Source: Edaphochlamys debaryana (lineage: Eukaryota > Chlorophyta > Chlorophyceae > Chlamydomonadales). From it: 64,000 nucleotides of DNA. Positions 47,100 to 57,820 of the stretch are shown one piece after another (the first letter of the stretch is position 1; every line of letters starts with the position of its first letter). The stretch spans positions 23,440 to 87,439 of the forward strand of contig JAEHOE010000237.1 of the NCBI GenBank assembly GCA_016858145.1, read 5' to 3'. Position numbers and translations under genes: made by a program. The notes under the pieces are model-generated. The model did not search any database, had not been told where the DNA came from, and worked only from the letters and a program-made list of their open reading frames with translations.

Positions 47100-50000
47100 C
47101 CAATTATGCCTGTCTCGATACCAGTCTCTCTCTCATATCACGTGTGTCTAGTGTCCCTTCTCTATCCTCCCCACCGACTGAACGCCCCAAGCGTTCACGC
47201 AGCCACCGCTTTGGCGCAGTCCCCCACCACCTCCACCCGCACCCCCGACTGCCCCGCGCCCCCCCCCGCCGCCACCCACGCCCGCACCCGCGGCTCCGCC
47301 TCCACGGCCGCAGCCACCGACTGATCAGGGCCACCACACGCCGTCAGCACCGCACGCAGGACCCCAAGCCCCGGCGGCGGCGCCGTACACTCCGCCGCCC
47401 CCACGTGGCCGAACCCGCTCAACCGCAGCTCCTCAAGTCCGACGGGCAGCCGGCCGCCCAGTACGAACCCGCCCGCCGTGAGCACCTCCTCATGCATGAC
47501 TAAGCTCCGCATCTGCGTGATCTGCCATGCGGTTAGGCGGTGAAGAGGTACGAGCTCGTCCAAGTCGGGCTCGGCAGAGTCGGCGTCGCCAGCCGCGGCG
47601 TCCTCCCCGGCGGTTGCAGGGGCGGGGCCCGCGGCGGTTGCCCAACCGCCGCCCTCGCTGGCCGTTAGGACCAGCCAGCGGGGCAGGCTGGGCAGCTGGA
47701 ACCCGAGCTTCTCCCCCTCCTCCTCCTGCGCCTCCCCCTCCTCCTCCTCCTTCTGCTCCTGTTCCCCCTCCTGCTCCTTGCCCTCCTGCTCCCCCTCCTC
47801 CTGCTGCTGCCGCCGCCGCCTGCGCTCCGCCGCCCCCTGCTGCCAGGCCGCCTCCGCCCGCAGCGACTCCCGCACCCCATCGGCGTCCGGCAGCGCCGCC
47901 GACAGAGCCTGCAGCGCCGCCAGGGCCGTCACGGCGCGGGTCACCTGCGACGCCGCCTCGGCGGGGAGCGGGCTGGAGGGTGGGCTGGGGCCCTGAGGCT
48001 CGCTGCTCCCAGCTGCAAGGTCAGCTATGGAAACTGCCGCTGCCGCCGCGGCATCCATCCGACCGCGCAGCGCAGCCGTCAGCCGCAACCGCAGCTCCCG
48101 GCGCGCGTACGGCAGCTCCCGTACGAAGCTGCACGACTCCAGGTACAGCACGCGGAGCTGCGGGAAGCTGCCGCACGACACCGCCCCGCTCCACGAGGCG
48201 TCGCGTGCGCCGCCCATGTAGCTCGGTCCAGATCCAGCAGATGACCCCGACCCAGATCCAGATCCAGAGAACACGGGGGCCACGCAGCCCATGGCGTCCG
48301 CCGGCAGGGCCAGGTGCAGGGTGTGGAGGCGGACGCAGGAGGCACCGATGCGGCCCACCTCCCCGGGCCCCAGGCCGGGGTTGCAGTCGGTGGAGAAGGC
48401 CAGGGAGAGGTGGGTGAGCGCCGTCAGCTCGCTCAGCCTGCAGCGCGCATGGGGGGGAGGGGGGAGGATGAGGGCGGGAAGCGGTGAGGGCACTGAAGGC
48501 GGAAGGGGGGCCAGGATTTGGCCTTATGCCACGCAGATCAGCCGTGCACAAGGTCTACCCCACTCACGCGAAAGTGCCCCGTTCCCGCCCCAATACCCCC
48601 AAGCCCCCCCTGTGCCGCCTGCCCACCTGTGCATGTTGCTCGCGGTGCCCCCCTTGCAGCCCAGCTCCAGACGCACGAGCCCCGAAATGCTGGCCAGGGC
48701 GTCCACCAGCCCACACGTCAGCTCAGGAGCGGTCAAGACCCGGCCGCTCGGTTGGTCGCCGCCGTCGGTGCCGCTCGCTCCCGACGGGCGCAGCTCCAGG
48801 CTCACAGCCACACACTCCCGCGGGGGCGCCGCCTTGGGAGCAGCGGGAGCCGAGCCCTGGGCCGCGGCTGCGCGGTCGCCACAGTCCGCGAGGTAGCGGG
48901 CGCGCTGGCGGCGGCCGGTGCGGCGGCGGCAGCGCTGGCGGCGGGCGTCGGCGGCGGCGGCGAGGGGGGCCGTGGACTCGGGTGTGGGGGTCTGGAGCTG
49001 CGCGGCCGTGAGGCGGGCGATGGCGGCGGCGAGGTGTGTGGTTCGGGCGGCGGCGAGGTCGGGGGTGAGGCGGGCGCTGGGGGCGGCGGGGTGGAGCTGC
49101 ACGGTCAGGGAGCGCAGGCGCTGCGGAGGGGAGGGCGGAGGGAGGGGATGGGGATGAAAGGGGGTCAGGAAAGGTAGGAGTGGTTTGTGCCAGGGTGGGG
49201 ACTCTAAAGACCTTTCACCCCAAACCTCACTCTCCCTCTCACTCTTCTTCTCACTCTTCCTCTCTCACCGTCATGCCCGCCACGCAGTCGAACAGCTGTA
49301 CGGCGGGCGCGTCCAGGTCCGTCAGGAGGCCCAGATGAGTCAGACCCGTGAGCGCCGCCGCCGCGCCCCGGAGCAGGGGGGCGTCCAGCAGGCAGGTGTC
49401 GGCCACCAGGCGGCGGAGGGAGGGCAGGGCGGCCAGGGAGCCCGCGGCCTCAGCAGAGTCCTGGGGTGGGGGCAGGGCAGGGCAGGCGGGTGGTTTGATG
49501 GTTGGTTGGTTGGGTGGGTGGGTGGGTGAGTCCGGGGGCTCTCAGCAAGCGCGACCGACGGCCTGCAACCGGCCTCGACCCCTCCTCGCAGCCCTTCACG
49601 CCCCCCAACACACCCCACACCCGCCCCCAGGACCCCGCCCCCCGCCCTGCCTCACCTCCTCCTCCTCCCCCCGGCCCCGGCCCCGGCTCCTGAGCTCCAG
49701 GGAGGTCAGCCCCGTGAGCGCCGACAGCCCGAACAGACCCATGGTTCCGGCCCAGGCCACGTCTAGGCTGAGGCTGCGCAGCCCCGTCAGCAGCCCCACG
49801 GCGCCCATGCAGCGCCGGCCCCAGTACTCGCGCGAGGGGTCGAGGACGATGGGGTACTCCAAGCCGGAGGCCTGGGGGCAGAGGGGCGAGCGCGGAAGAG
49901 GGAGGAGGGTGGCGGAAGGTGGAGGGAGATCAGGAGGGGAGGGAGGATGGGAGGATGCTGGCACTGGGGCCTCAGGCATTGTCCTGAATGCTGGCCCCTA

Positions 50001-52062
50001 AGTTTGGCCTAGGTTGGCTGCTCCGTGCAACCCCGCGCCCACAACCAGGCCGCACCTTCTGTTCCGCGTAGCTCTCCTTGTAATATGACCACCTGTCAAA
50101 CGGGGTCTCGTCCTGAAGGGGAAAGGGGTGGATGAGGGGCGGGGAGGACGGTGGCTCAGTGGGGATGCGGCACAGACGCAGGGCAGCCCTGGCCAGACCT
50201 AGCCCACCACTGCCCCTCCCTCTCTCATGCGGTGATGCGCAAGAGGCGTGGCTGACGCTTTGTCTACGGGAATCCCAGCCTGCGCCTGACCTGTATCTGT
50301 CTCGGGTGTGTTCCCCTTTCCACGCCCCCCGCTGCCCCCTTCCGACCCTCTCGTGCGCCCCTCCCGCCCTCACCCAAGTGACGCGCAGGTGCCTCAGCCG
50401 CCCCCAGCGGGATACGGCCTGTACGGCATCCATCAGCGTCTGACTAAAGGCCACGTGGTAGCACGTGAGGGTGAGGGAGTCGGCCTGGGGGGGAAGGGGG
50501 GGGCCGTGGGGGAGAGGGTGCGTGGGGCGGGGGTGTTGGGTGGAGCCTGGCTTCAAGAGCGGGGCTTGGGGCAGGATGATGTGGGTGCGGCAAGAACCCG
50601 CCGACAGGGGAAACGGACAGGGCGGATGGGCACGAGGTGCCGGCTGGCGCAGGGCCGGCTGCTTACCAAGCTCCGCCTAGTCCCTAGTCCCTACCCCGCA
50701 TTCCTTCCTGGCTTTGGGTGGCCCTGACCCCTGCCGCCCAGCCCCCCCAAGTCCCCCAAACCCCCGCTCACCGAGGGCAGCGCGCGCCGACCCTCCTCGA
50801 TCAGCGCCCGGCGGCCCGCCGCTTCCTCCCCCCGGGCGGAGGGGCAGCTGGCGTCGTCCACACGCACCTCCACGTGCCGGCAGCCTGCTGGCCGGGTCAA
50901 GGGGAACGGGCGGGCTGCCTCAGCCACTCATCAGCGATGAGCCACGCACGCAGCTTCCTCAGCCCTCACGCCCCCCAACACCCCACACCCGCCAGCCCTC
51001 CCCGCACCCACCTTCCGCCATCTCCGAGGCCCAGTGGCGGCACGTGCGCGCCGCCGCCAGTCGCTCCCTCAGCCCCAGCCGCGCCGCCAGCTGCAGCAGC
51101 ACGTCCCGCGGCAGCGAGGCCCAGCCGGTGCCGACGCAGGAGGCCGGGGCGGGGGAGGCGGCGGAGCGGTCGGGGGCCTGGGGGTGGGGGGTGGGGCGGT
51201 GGGGGATGGGTGGGATGAGTGGGTGGTGGGTGGGTGGAGGAGGGGAAGCGGTCGTCGGGAAGGGCGTAAGGGGGTGGCGGGGGAGGGGCAAGGGTGGGCT
51301 CGGGCGGGGCTCACCTGCTGCTGTGCTCGCCGGCGGGCTGATGCGGGGGTGCAGGCGGTGGCTCGGCGCAGGCAGCGCGCGTTGCAGGCAGATACCAGCT
51401 GCGGGGGGGCAGGGGCGACAGGGGGAAGGTCGCGTGGTGTCGTCGCACACGGGCATCTGCTGCATAGCTGTATACACAACCCTGGAGAAATTGGAAGCAG
51501 CCCTCGAGCTAGGCGCAGGGTCGCGCTATCATGCGATACAGGCAGCGAGGGCCCAGGGCCCGCGGCGATGCTGCATTTGCCGAGTATTCGCACCTCGCCG
51601 TTCAGGACAGCCGATACGCTGGCTCCGATAAGGGGTGAGCAGCAAGCCGCGCAAGTAGCACGAGGTTCAGCCATCGCGTTCACTCAAGCGATGTTCAGGC
51701 CTTTTGCTTTGGTTCGCGTTTGCAGACGGGAGAGAGAGCTGTCTTGTTGCGGCTCCTGTTGGTCAGTGTCTCTGCGTACGTCCTATGTTAGTAGGCCCCA
51801 GAGGGCCCTCGAAAGCTAAATATCAGTCCGCCAGCACGGCACGGGGCCCAGGCGAAGGACTTGGGTGGTTGCCCGTCGTACTGGGCCCACCGATGGATCG
51901 GTCGACACATGAGGTCATGACGCTTTGCCTGCACATTGGACGGAACTCGGTTCGCGCGCGAAAGAGTCGTGCGGCCGCGCGAGTCGAACGAGTCGCGAAG
52001 CCGAACCGTCGGGGGCCCCGTCGGCGGGCCCAGCACCTCGCCGCCTGACCCCGGCGGCGGTG
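47100..52062 (-). repeat. Right arm of the large inverted repeat
   Basis: This is the inverted counterpart of 41968-46701. It is slightly longer, mainly because it keeps an intron (49461-49655) largely deleted in the left arm. The outer 50 bp are less similar, then homology stops before 52131, where a third copy starts in the opposite orientation. Confidence 0.9.
47195..51674 (-). CDS. F-box / leucine-rich-repeat-like protein, right paralogue
   Basis: Ten exons: 51674-51594, 51398-51315, 51177-51012, 50884-50772, 50484-50374, 50112-50056, 49871-49656, 49460-49269, 49120-48627 and 48437-47195; 918 aa, all in phase. Start is MAEPRATCAACC, aligned with the left paralogue; an in-frame Met three codons earlier (51683) is possible. 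Domain order is the same: F-box-like motif (WASLPRDVLLQLAARLGL), then LRR-like strands (LTGLRSLSLDVAW, LTALTHLSLAF, LEELRLSGF) and an acidic Glu/Gln stretch. Unlike the left copy it keeps the intron 49461-49655, so EEEE joins DSAEAAGSLAAL. Both copies are intact, so both may be expressed; near identity points to recent duplication or ongoing gene conversion. The two genes are tail to tail about 590 bp apart. Confidence 0.8.
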
Positions 52063-52130
52063 CTGCCCCGCCCCGCCTCCTGCCACGCAGGTCACGTCGC
52101 AGGCTACACCGCCATAGCTCGAGCCCTAGG

Positions 52131-52302
52131 TGGGGTCCTGCGTGCGGTGCTGACGGCGTGTGGGGGCCCCGATCAGTCGGTGGCTGCGGCCGTGGAGGCG
52201 GAGCCGCGGGTGCGGGCGTGGGTGGCGGCGGGGCGGGGCGGGGGGCAGTCGGGGGTGCGGCTGGAGGTGGTGGGGGACTGCGCCAAGGCGGCGGCTGCGT
52301 GA
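52131..52302 (+). pseudogene. Third, truncated copy of the F-box-LRR gene end
   Basis: This matches 46437-46608: the last 57 codons, from VLRAVLTACGGPDQSV to the stop, with a few substitutions. Homology continues downstream to about 52745 through the 3' flank. There is no upstream gene body in this orientation, so it is a remnant. It shows that the palindrome arose next to an older partial duplication. Confidence 0.85.
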
Positions 52303-52632
52303 ACGCTTGGGGCGTTCAGTCGGTGGAGAGGATAGAGAAGGGACACTAGACACACGTGATATGAGAGAGAGACTGGAATAGAGACAGGCATAATAACAGA
52401 GGCTTAGAGGGCTTGGCACGGGCACCCAATGACCTCCGGCGCCCTTCCCTGCGCCCCCCTTAGGAGGCTCATCAAGGGCTCGTGTAACACCAACGCATCC
52501 ATGCGACATACAGTTGCAGGAGTGAGTGAGTGAGTTACACCAGTTACACCAGGAGCCTTTCCTCCCCCGAGATACGATACAGCTCGATCGTGCGATCTGC
52601 CCTTCGCAGGGGAGTTAACGGAGTTGGCTTGA

Positions 52633-53521
52633 CCCCAGGCATGTCGGGGCTCGTTGCTTTCAGGCTGGTTGCAGATGGCCTCTTGTTCTCGTGCTGCTGA
52701 GCTGGTAAACGCCAGCCTGGGCTTGGCCCCAGAAAGCTGCGAAAGTTTGAAGGCGGTATGGCCACAATTGAAGGCGGTATGGCCACGTTTGTGGAAGTTG
52801 AAGTGGGAAGCAAGCAACACGGAGCCCCTGTGGCGACTGGCCATGGATGGCTATCCAGGATTTGGCATGCATCGAGCCCAGCTGGGCACAAGCGAGGTAG
52901 CCAGGTGCCCCTGTGGGCAGGCAATGAACCAAGGTGACGGGCTCCATCATTTCTGGTCGTGTGCGGCAACAATGGCGGTGCGCACAAGATTGAGCGATGC
53001 TATTGGTCGGGCAGTGAAGAGGCATGAGGTTTGGTTGGTGCAGGCCCCCGCGGGCATTGTGCAGCAAGTTTGGGACGTGGTGTGCTCGGCCGCCGTGGGG
53101 GCCATGGAGCAAGCCCGCAGGTACAAGTATGCGCATCGGGGTGCAGAGGGCCTGATTATGCAGGCAAGGGCGCTGGCAAGGGGAGAGCTGGAAGCGCGCC
53201 TTCAGTGCTTTGCCGGGGTGGGGCCAGCCCCATCGGATTGGGACACGGTGTCTGAGGACCACCCCTTTTTGGCCGTGACCGAGGAGGGAGATGTGCGCTA
53301 CATGCCCCACGTTGAGATGATGGATGGTCTTCACTAGATCTCGTTTGGAGCCCGGGTAGGGGCCCTGCCGTCCAAGTCAGGGGGCGGCGTGCTGGCTTGC
53401 AGGGGGCAAGCCCGTGAGGTTGGCTGCCAAGCCACGGCGTTCAGCTGCCGTGCACCCCTCTGGGGTCCCTCATTAACCACCGAGGACTGCGAAAGGAGAC
53501 CGCTGATACGCCCACTCCGAT
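52633..53521 (+). mobile_element. 5'-truncated LINE (non-LTR retrotransposon) ORF2 end
   Basis: An open frame to TAG at 53335-53337 encodes the C-terminal end of a non-LTR reverse-transcriptase polyprotein. The telling part is the terminal zinc knuckle EVARCPCGQAMNQG then LHHFWSCAA (pattern C-x-C-x8-10-H-x4-C), preceded by LWRLAMDGYPG and followed by VWDVVCSAAVGAMEQARRYK. A stop at 52630-52632 and the absence of RT motifs show that it is only the 3' end of an element. The segment 52746-53486 is bounded by a 9-bp direct repeat, CTGCGAAAG (52737-52745 and 53487-53495). Confidence 0.65.
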
Positions 53522-53746
53522 CTAGATGCACGGACAAGACCAGGCAGCGTGGTTGTCACCTACCATGCTTGCGGACAGCTGCCGCGCTATGCCGACCCAA
53601 TCCATCTCCCGCCCCGCAAGGCCCCCTTGGCTCCACCCTTGCCTCGCCTCGCAGGAGGACAGGTAACGTCATGCCTCCCTACCCCCGCTACCGACCACCT
53701 CCCGCCTCCCGCCCCCTGCGGCCCCCTGGCTCCCTCCTCTCCGTCC

Positions 53747-55090
53747 TCACCACGCGCTCACCCCGTCCAGCCCCCCCACGTCCCACTCAGGCAGCTCGAA
53801 CTCGGGGAGCTCCGGCAGCTCCAGACCCGCCAGCCCCTCCCCAATGCCCTCGAGCTCCGCCCCCTGCTCCACCCCAGCCTCCCACGTGCCCGCCTCCCAG
53901 CTCCCCGCAAACCCGTCCCCCGCATCCGCCGTCCCCACCAGGTCCGAAGCCTCAGCAGGCTCCGCCACCACTGCCGCCCCACCCGGGACCTCTGCTACCG
54001 CCGCCTCCACGCCAACGGGCGGCCCCGGCTCGCCCACGGCCGCCATTGCAGCGACCGTGCGCGCATCACCGCCGGCCTCCGCCGCGCCCTCGCCTCCGCT
54101 GCCGTCCCCCCCGCTGTCATCGCCCTTGCCCGCCCCCTCCCCCCCAACGACCACGTGGACGGTCTTGGCGTCATCACGTGAGGCCATGACCACTGCCCCC
54201 GTGGCGATGCCCACCACGCCCAGCGCCGTGGCTCCCATGCCCAGCTGGGGGGGGGGGAGCGGCATGTACGGCAGGGAGGTAGGGGCGGGGGGGGGGGGGC
54301 AGGGGCCATGAAGCTGTGGAGACACGGTGTCTGGATTCAAGATCCACCCTGCGGACCGGTACCCCCGTGTTCTGCCCCCTCCCAAGTCGCCCACCTGCGC
54401 CCAGAAGTTGTGGTACCAGTACTGCGAGCGCAGCGCCTGGGCGCGCCGCTGGAACTCCTGCGCCTGCATGCGGGCAGGGGGGGAGGGGAGCACACGCGGA
54501 ACACGCGGAGCCCGCCTCAGGCAGCCGTCCATAGGGGAGGCACGGAGCAGCCTCCGGTGCAGGGGGAGTGAGTCCGAACGGCGCTTTACCAGCATGCCCG
54601 CTGTTCCCTTCTCCCTAACCCTCTCGTCCCCGGCCCCCAAACCGGGATTCGCTCTGCCCCAACGCACACGCGCACGCACTGATTACACGCGCACCCACCT
54701 CGGCCCCCAGCTCCTCGGCCTGTGTCGCCAGCGCCTCCACCCGCGGTCCCCGCTCCAGAACCGCCTGCGCCGCAGTCAGCAGCAGCGCCCGCGCCTCGGC
54801 AACCTTTGGGGCCGAGATGCGTGGGTGCAATCGGACAATCGATGGGGCGGCAGACCAGATCGTGAGAGACTTGAGCGGGGGCGACGCATACGCAGGCAAA
54901 GCGGGGGCAGAGCACAGCGAGGGTTGGCCAAGCTAAGGAAGGGCTTGCACGGCCTGCACGGGACCCACCCAGGACCTACCTGGGCACGCATCCGGTCCAG
55001 CCGCTCCTGTGCGTGTTCAGGGTAGGGCTGCTCGCTTGCCGAGTCCACGACGCGATCCAGCTCCCAGCGCTCGCGGACCCGCGCCGGCAT
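53747..55090 (-). CDS. R-SNARE (VAMP-like) with long C-terminal extension
   Basis: Four exons: 55090-54980, 54803-54699, 54463-54395 and 54244-53747; 260 aa, in phase. The SNARE helix spans about residues 25-90: LDRMRAQVAEARALLLTAAQ, AVLERGPRVEALATQAEELG, AEAQEFQRRAQALRSQYWYH. Arg55 in VLERG is the zero-layer Arg of R-SNAREs, and YWYHNFW marks the membrane-proximal end as in VAMPs. A hydrophobic segment follows (LGMGATALGVVGIATGAVVM, 96-115). VAMPs normally end just after this segment, but here about 140 Gly/Ala/Glu-rich residues follow, ending LPEFELPEWDVGGLDG. No longin domain precedes: the chosen Met overlaps the stop of an upstream frame (TAATG), and a splice acceptor just before it would make the upstream exon non-coding. 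It presumably drives vesicle fusion in the endomembrane system. Confidence 0.72.
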
Positions 55091-55680
55091 TAGGACTGCA
55101 GGCCACGGTCTCGGCAGATGCCGGCGAAGATGGCGCGACAGGGGATGGGCTCGCCCCAGGCCGCGCACGACTCTCGGGAGCGGGTTCTGCGCGGCCCTGC
55201 GACGTCGAACGGATTCTGCTCAGTCCTTTGTGCTTGGCCGGTGAGCGCTCGCTCCCAAGCGCGACGAAAGCGCACCGCGCGACGTGGCCCTGCAGGCGCG
55301 TAGTCGCGGCAGCCCTCCTCTCCGCGAGTGTCTCGAGCTGGCTCATGCTCGCTGCCGCAGCGGTATGACGCTGAAGAAAGGATGGCGGTACCGAAGAGCG
55401 AGTTGGGACTGCTGCTCTTGTTGGCTTGTGGATACGATGGAGTCATAGATAGCACTTGGCCAAATCAGTGTCGTTATGGGGGCTAGAGCACATTCGGGCC
55501 AGCCGCGGGCCCCCCGTGGCCCGCTGGGCCGTGCTGGGCCTCCCCGCGATGAGCGTGTCCCCACGCTCCTCATGAAGGCCCCACAGCGCAGCGGGCTATT
55601 GCTGCCGCATAGACCACGACATAACGATCACCTAGCTCGGGTTCAACTCCACCATCTGTGAACACCCACAAGACTCCGCA
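55091..55680. promoter_or_regulatory. Divergent intergenic region with an upstream ORF
   Basis: This 590-bp region lies between the R-SNARE gene and the next plus-strand gene. On the minus strand a frame from 55455 to 55090 (MLSMTPSYPQANKSSSPNSL) ends exactly at the SNARE start as TAATG. It could be an upstream ORF in the 5' UTR or a non-coding exon. No longin-type sequence is seen in it. Confidence 0.45.
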
Positions 55681-57820
55681 ATGGACCAGGCGCGACGAGT
55701 GGCGCACGCAACCGTGCCCTATGTCTTTGCAGCAGCTGATGTCGCGGGACTGTCCATCATCTATGCCGCGCTGGCATCCTTCTTCGGGAGCTCGAAGCCG
55801 GTCGGCCGGCTGACCATCCAGACGCATCGCACCGGCGACGACGTCTTCGAGATACGTCGCGTGCGCAAGAGCTCAAGCTGCACCGAAGGAGCCACTGTGG
55901 TGAAGAAGGACGGCGTGGTGAGCCTCCCCGTGGCGGACCCGCCTTGGCCCCGCTGAACCCCTAAGCCGGGGATGGCTAGAGGAAGCTGGGAGGGGAGCTG
56001 GGAAGGAGGGTTTATGGGAGAGGGGCTAAAGCAAGAGCAAAGCGCAATGCAGCGCAGAGCACGATGGCGCGCTGGCTGCAGGCCCCCAGCTGACACCTCT
56101 CGGTCGAGGGGAGAGGGGTGACGGTGGACCCCCGGGCCAGTGGCCACCGAGCGCCGTTCCTGCTCCACCGTGCTCTTGCTCCCACTACCGGTACTTCCCA
56201 GGTCACCCTCACGCACGACCCCGACGACGGAGAGGTCTTCATCGTGTGGCGGATCCACGCGGCGACGGGCGAACGCGAGCGCCTGCTGCACGTGAGTCGA
56301 CCCCCGCTGCCCCGCAGCCCGACGCCCCACACGTCCTTGGCCCCTACTGCCTCCAAGCCCCCCCGCCCCCTTCTGCCTTTCCCCGCTCCTGCACCGGCCC
56401 CCCCGCACCTTACCCTAACAAGCCCCCCCCCAAACACACACAGGTCTTCTCGGTGCAGGGCGCCGGCAGCAATACCCTCGCTCTGCAGGGCCAGGCAGCG
56501 GCGCAGCACGCGGTGCTCAACGGGCTGCGCAAGGAGCCGCCGCCCGCGGCCGCCGACCCGAACGAGCTCATCCGGGCGGCGGTGGCGGACAAGTTCGGGT
56601 GAGCGGCGGGGCCAGAAGCAGACCTGTGCTTCCGCTCAGCCCTCGGTGGTTTCGTTGAGGGATTCCGTTAGGGGCTGCACGCTACCGCTCAGTAAGGTTC
56701 CTTCTATGGCATAGTCGCGTGGTGTAGTTTCCCGAGGGCCCTGTGCCTCTAGGGCCATGAGTCCAGGCGACCTGAACCACGACTCCTGCCTTTCCGTGCG
56801 CGCCCGACTGCACAAGTCCCCTGCCTGGTGCCGTGCGCTTTCCAACATGCCGCAGGGTTGCGCTCACACAACAGGTCCAAGGTTTCAAAGCCCCTGCCCT
56901 GGCCCCGCCCTTGAACTCACCCCGGCACATGCACCCTCCCCCCGCCCCTCCGCCAGGGACCGCCCGGGCCGGCCCTTCACCCCCTTCAAGCCCCGCTGCG
57001 CCCTGGTGGGGGGCACCCGCCACAGCCACCTGTCGGACGCGGGCGTGGGAAAGCAGGGCGAGGCCAGCGTCACACGCAAGCTCCGCGGAGGCGAAGAGAC
57101 ACTGTACGTGCCGTACGTACGCCGCGTTCCGTACGCTGCGCCGCACCACACGTAATGCTGATCAGAACATGTAACTCTCTATGCCGAAAGCCTGTTACTC
57201 CCGGGACGTGCCGTTGCACCTTAAACACGCGCTGTCCATTTTCATCTCCCTGTGGCCTGTGCCCCCCCCCAGGTGGCGCGCCCTGTTCTTCGAGCCCCTG
57301 CCCGAGGGCATCAGCGGCACCGGCCCCCTGGTGCCCGCCTGCCCCGCCGCCTTCCCCTTCGCCGTGGGCTGCCGGCGGCTGGTGTGGCGCAACGCGGCCA
57401 CCGGGCGGGTGCTTGCGGTGGGGGGGCGGGGGGAGCAGGAGCTGGTGATGGAGGCGTGGGAGGAGGGGCGGCGGCAGCAGGTGCGTGCGGGTGTGGGGGC
57501 GGGGCAGGCGGGAAGCAGGCATCGAGCAGCGGCGTCCAAGCACCAAGGTTTGGAAGACCCCAGCACCCTACCCCACGCCGCAGCCTCACTCTCCCCTTGA
57601 CTTCCCCCTCCTCCCCACACCGCCTCCGCCCCTCACGGCCCCACCCCCGCAGGTGTGGCATCTGGAGGCGGCGGGGGCCACGGGCGAGCTGTACCGCCTG
57701 CGCTCCGAGGCCAGCGGCCGATGGTTCAGCTGCGCGCCATTGCCGGGCGCGCCCAAGCGGGTGGGGAGCGCGGAGGCGCAAGGGGAGTGGGAGACGGTGC
57801 GGGTGGTGCCCTGGGACTGA
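55681..57820 (+). CDS. Protein of unknown function, possible C-terminal beta-trefoil
   Basis: Six exons: 55681-55917, 56202-56291, 56444-56598, 56957-57103, 57273-57480 and 57653-57820; 334 aa, all in phase. Residues 16-36 (FAAADVAGLSIIYAALASFF) are hydrophobic and may be a membrane or signal-anchor segment. The middle part alternates short strands (VTLTHDPDDGEVFIVWRIH, LLHVFSVQGAGSNTLALQGQ). The C-terminal half, with LVWRNAATGRVLAVGG, YRLRSEASGRWFSCAPLPG and EWETVRVVPWD, loosely resembles fascin-type beta-trefoil repeats; this is weak and from memory. The consistent exon phases and C-ending codons make the gene itself credible. It converges with the E4-E2 gene and appears to share a palindromic TGTAA site with it. 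Confidence 0.6.

Noticed and set aside
53389..54189. A Pro/Arg-rich plus-strand frame of 266 aa
   Set aside because: It is the antisense shadow of the R-SNARE C-terminal extension.
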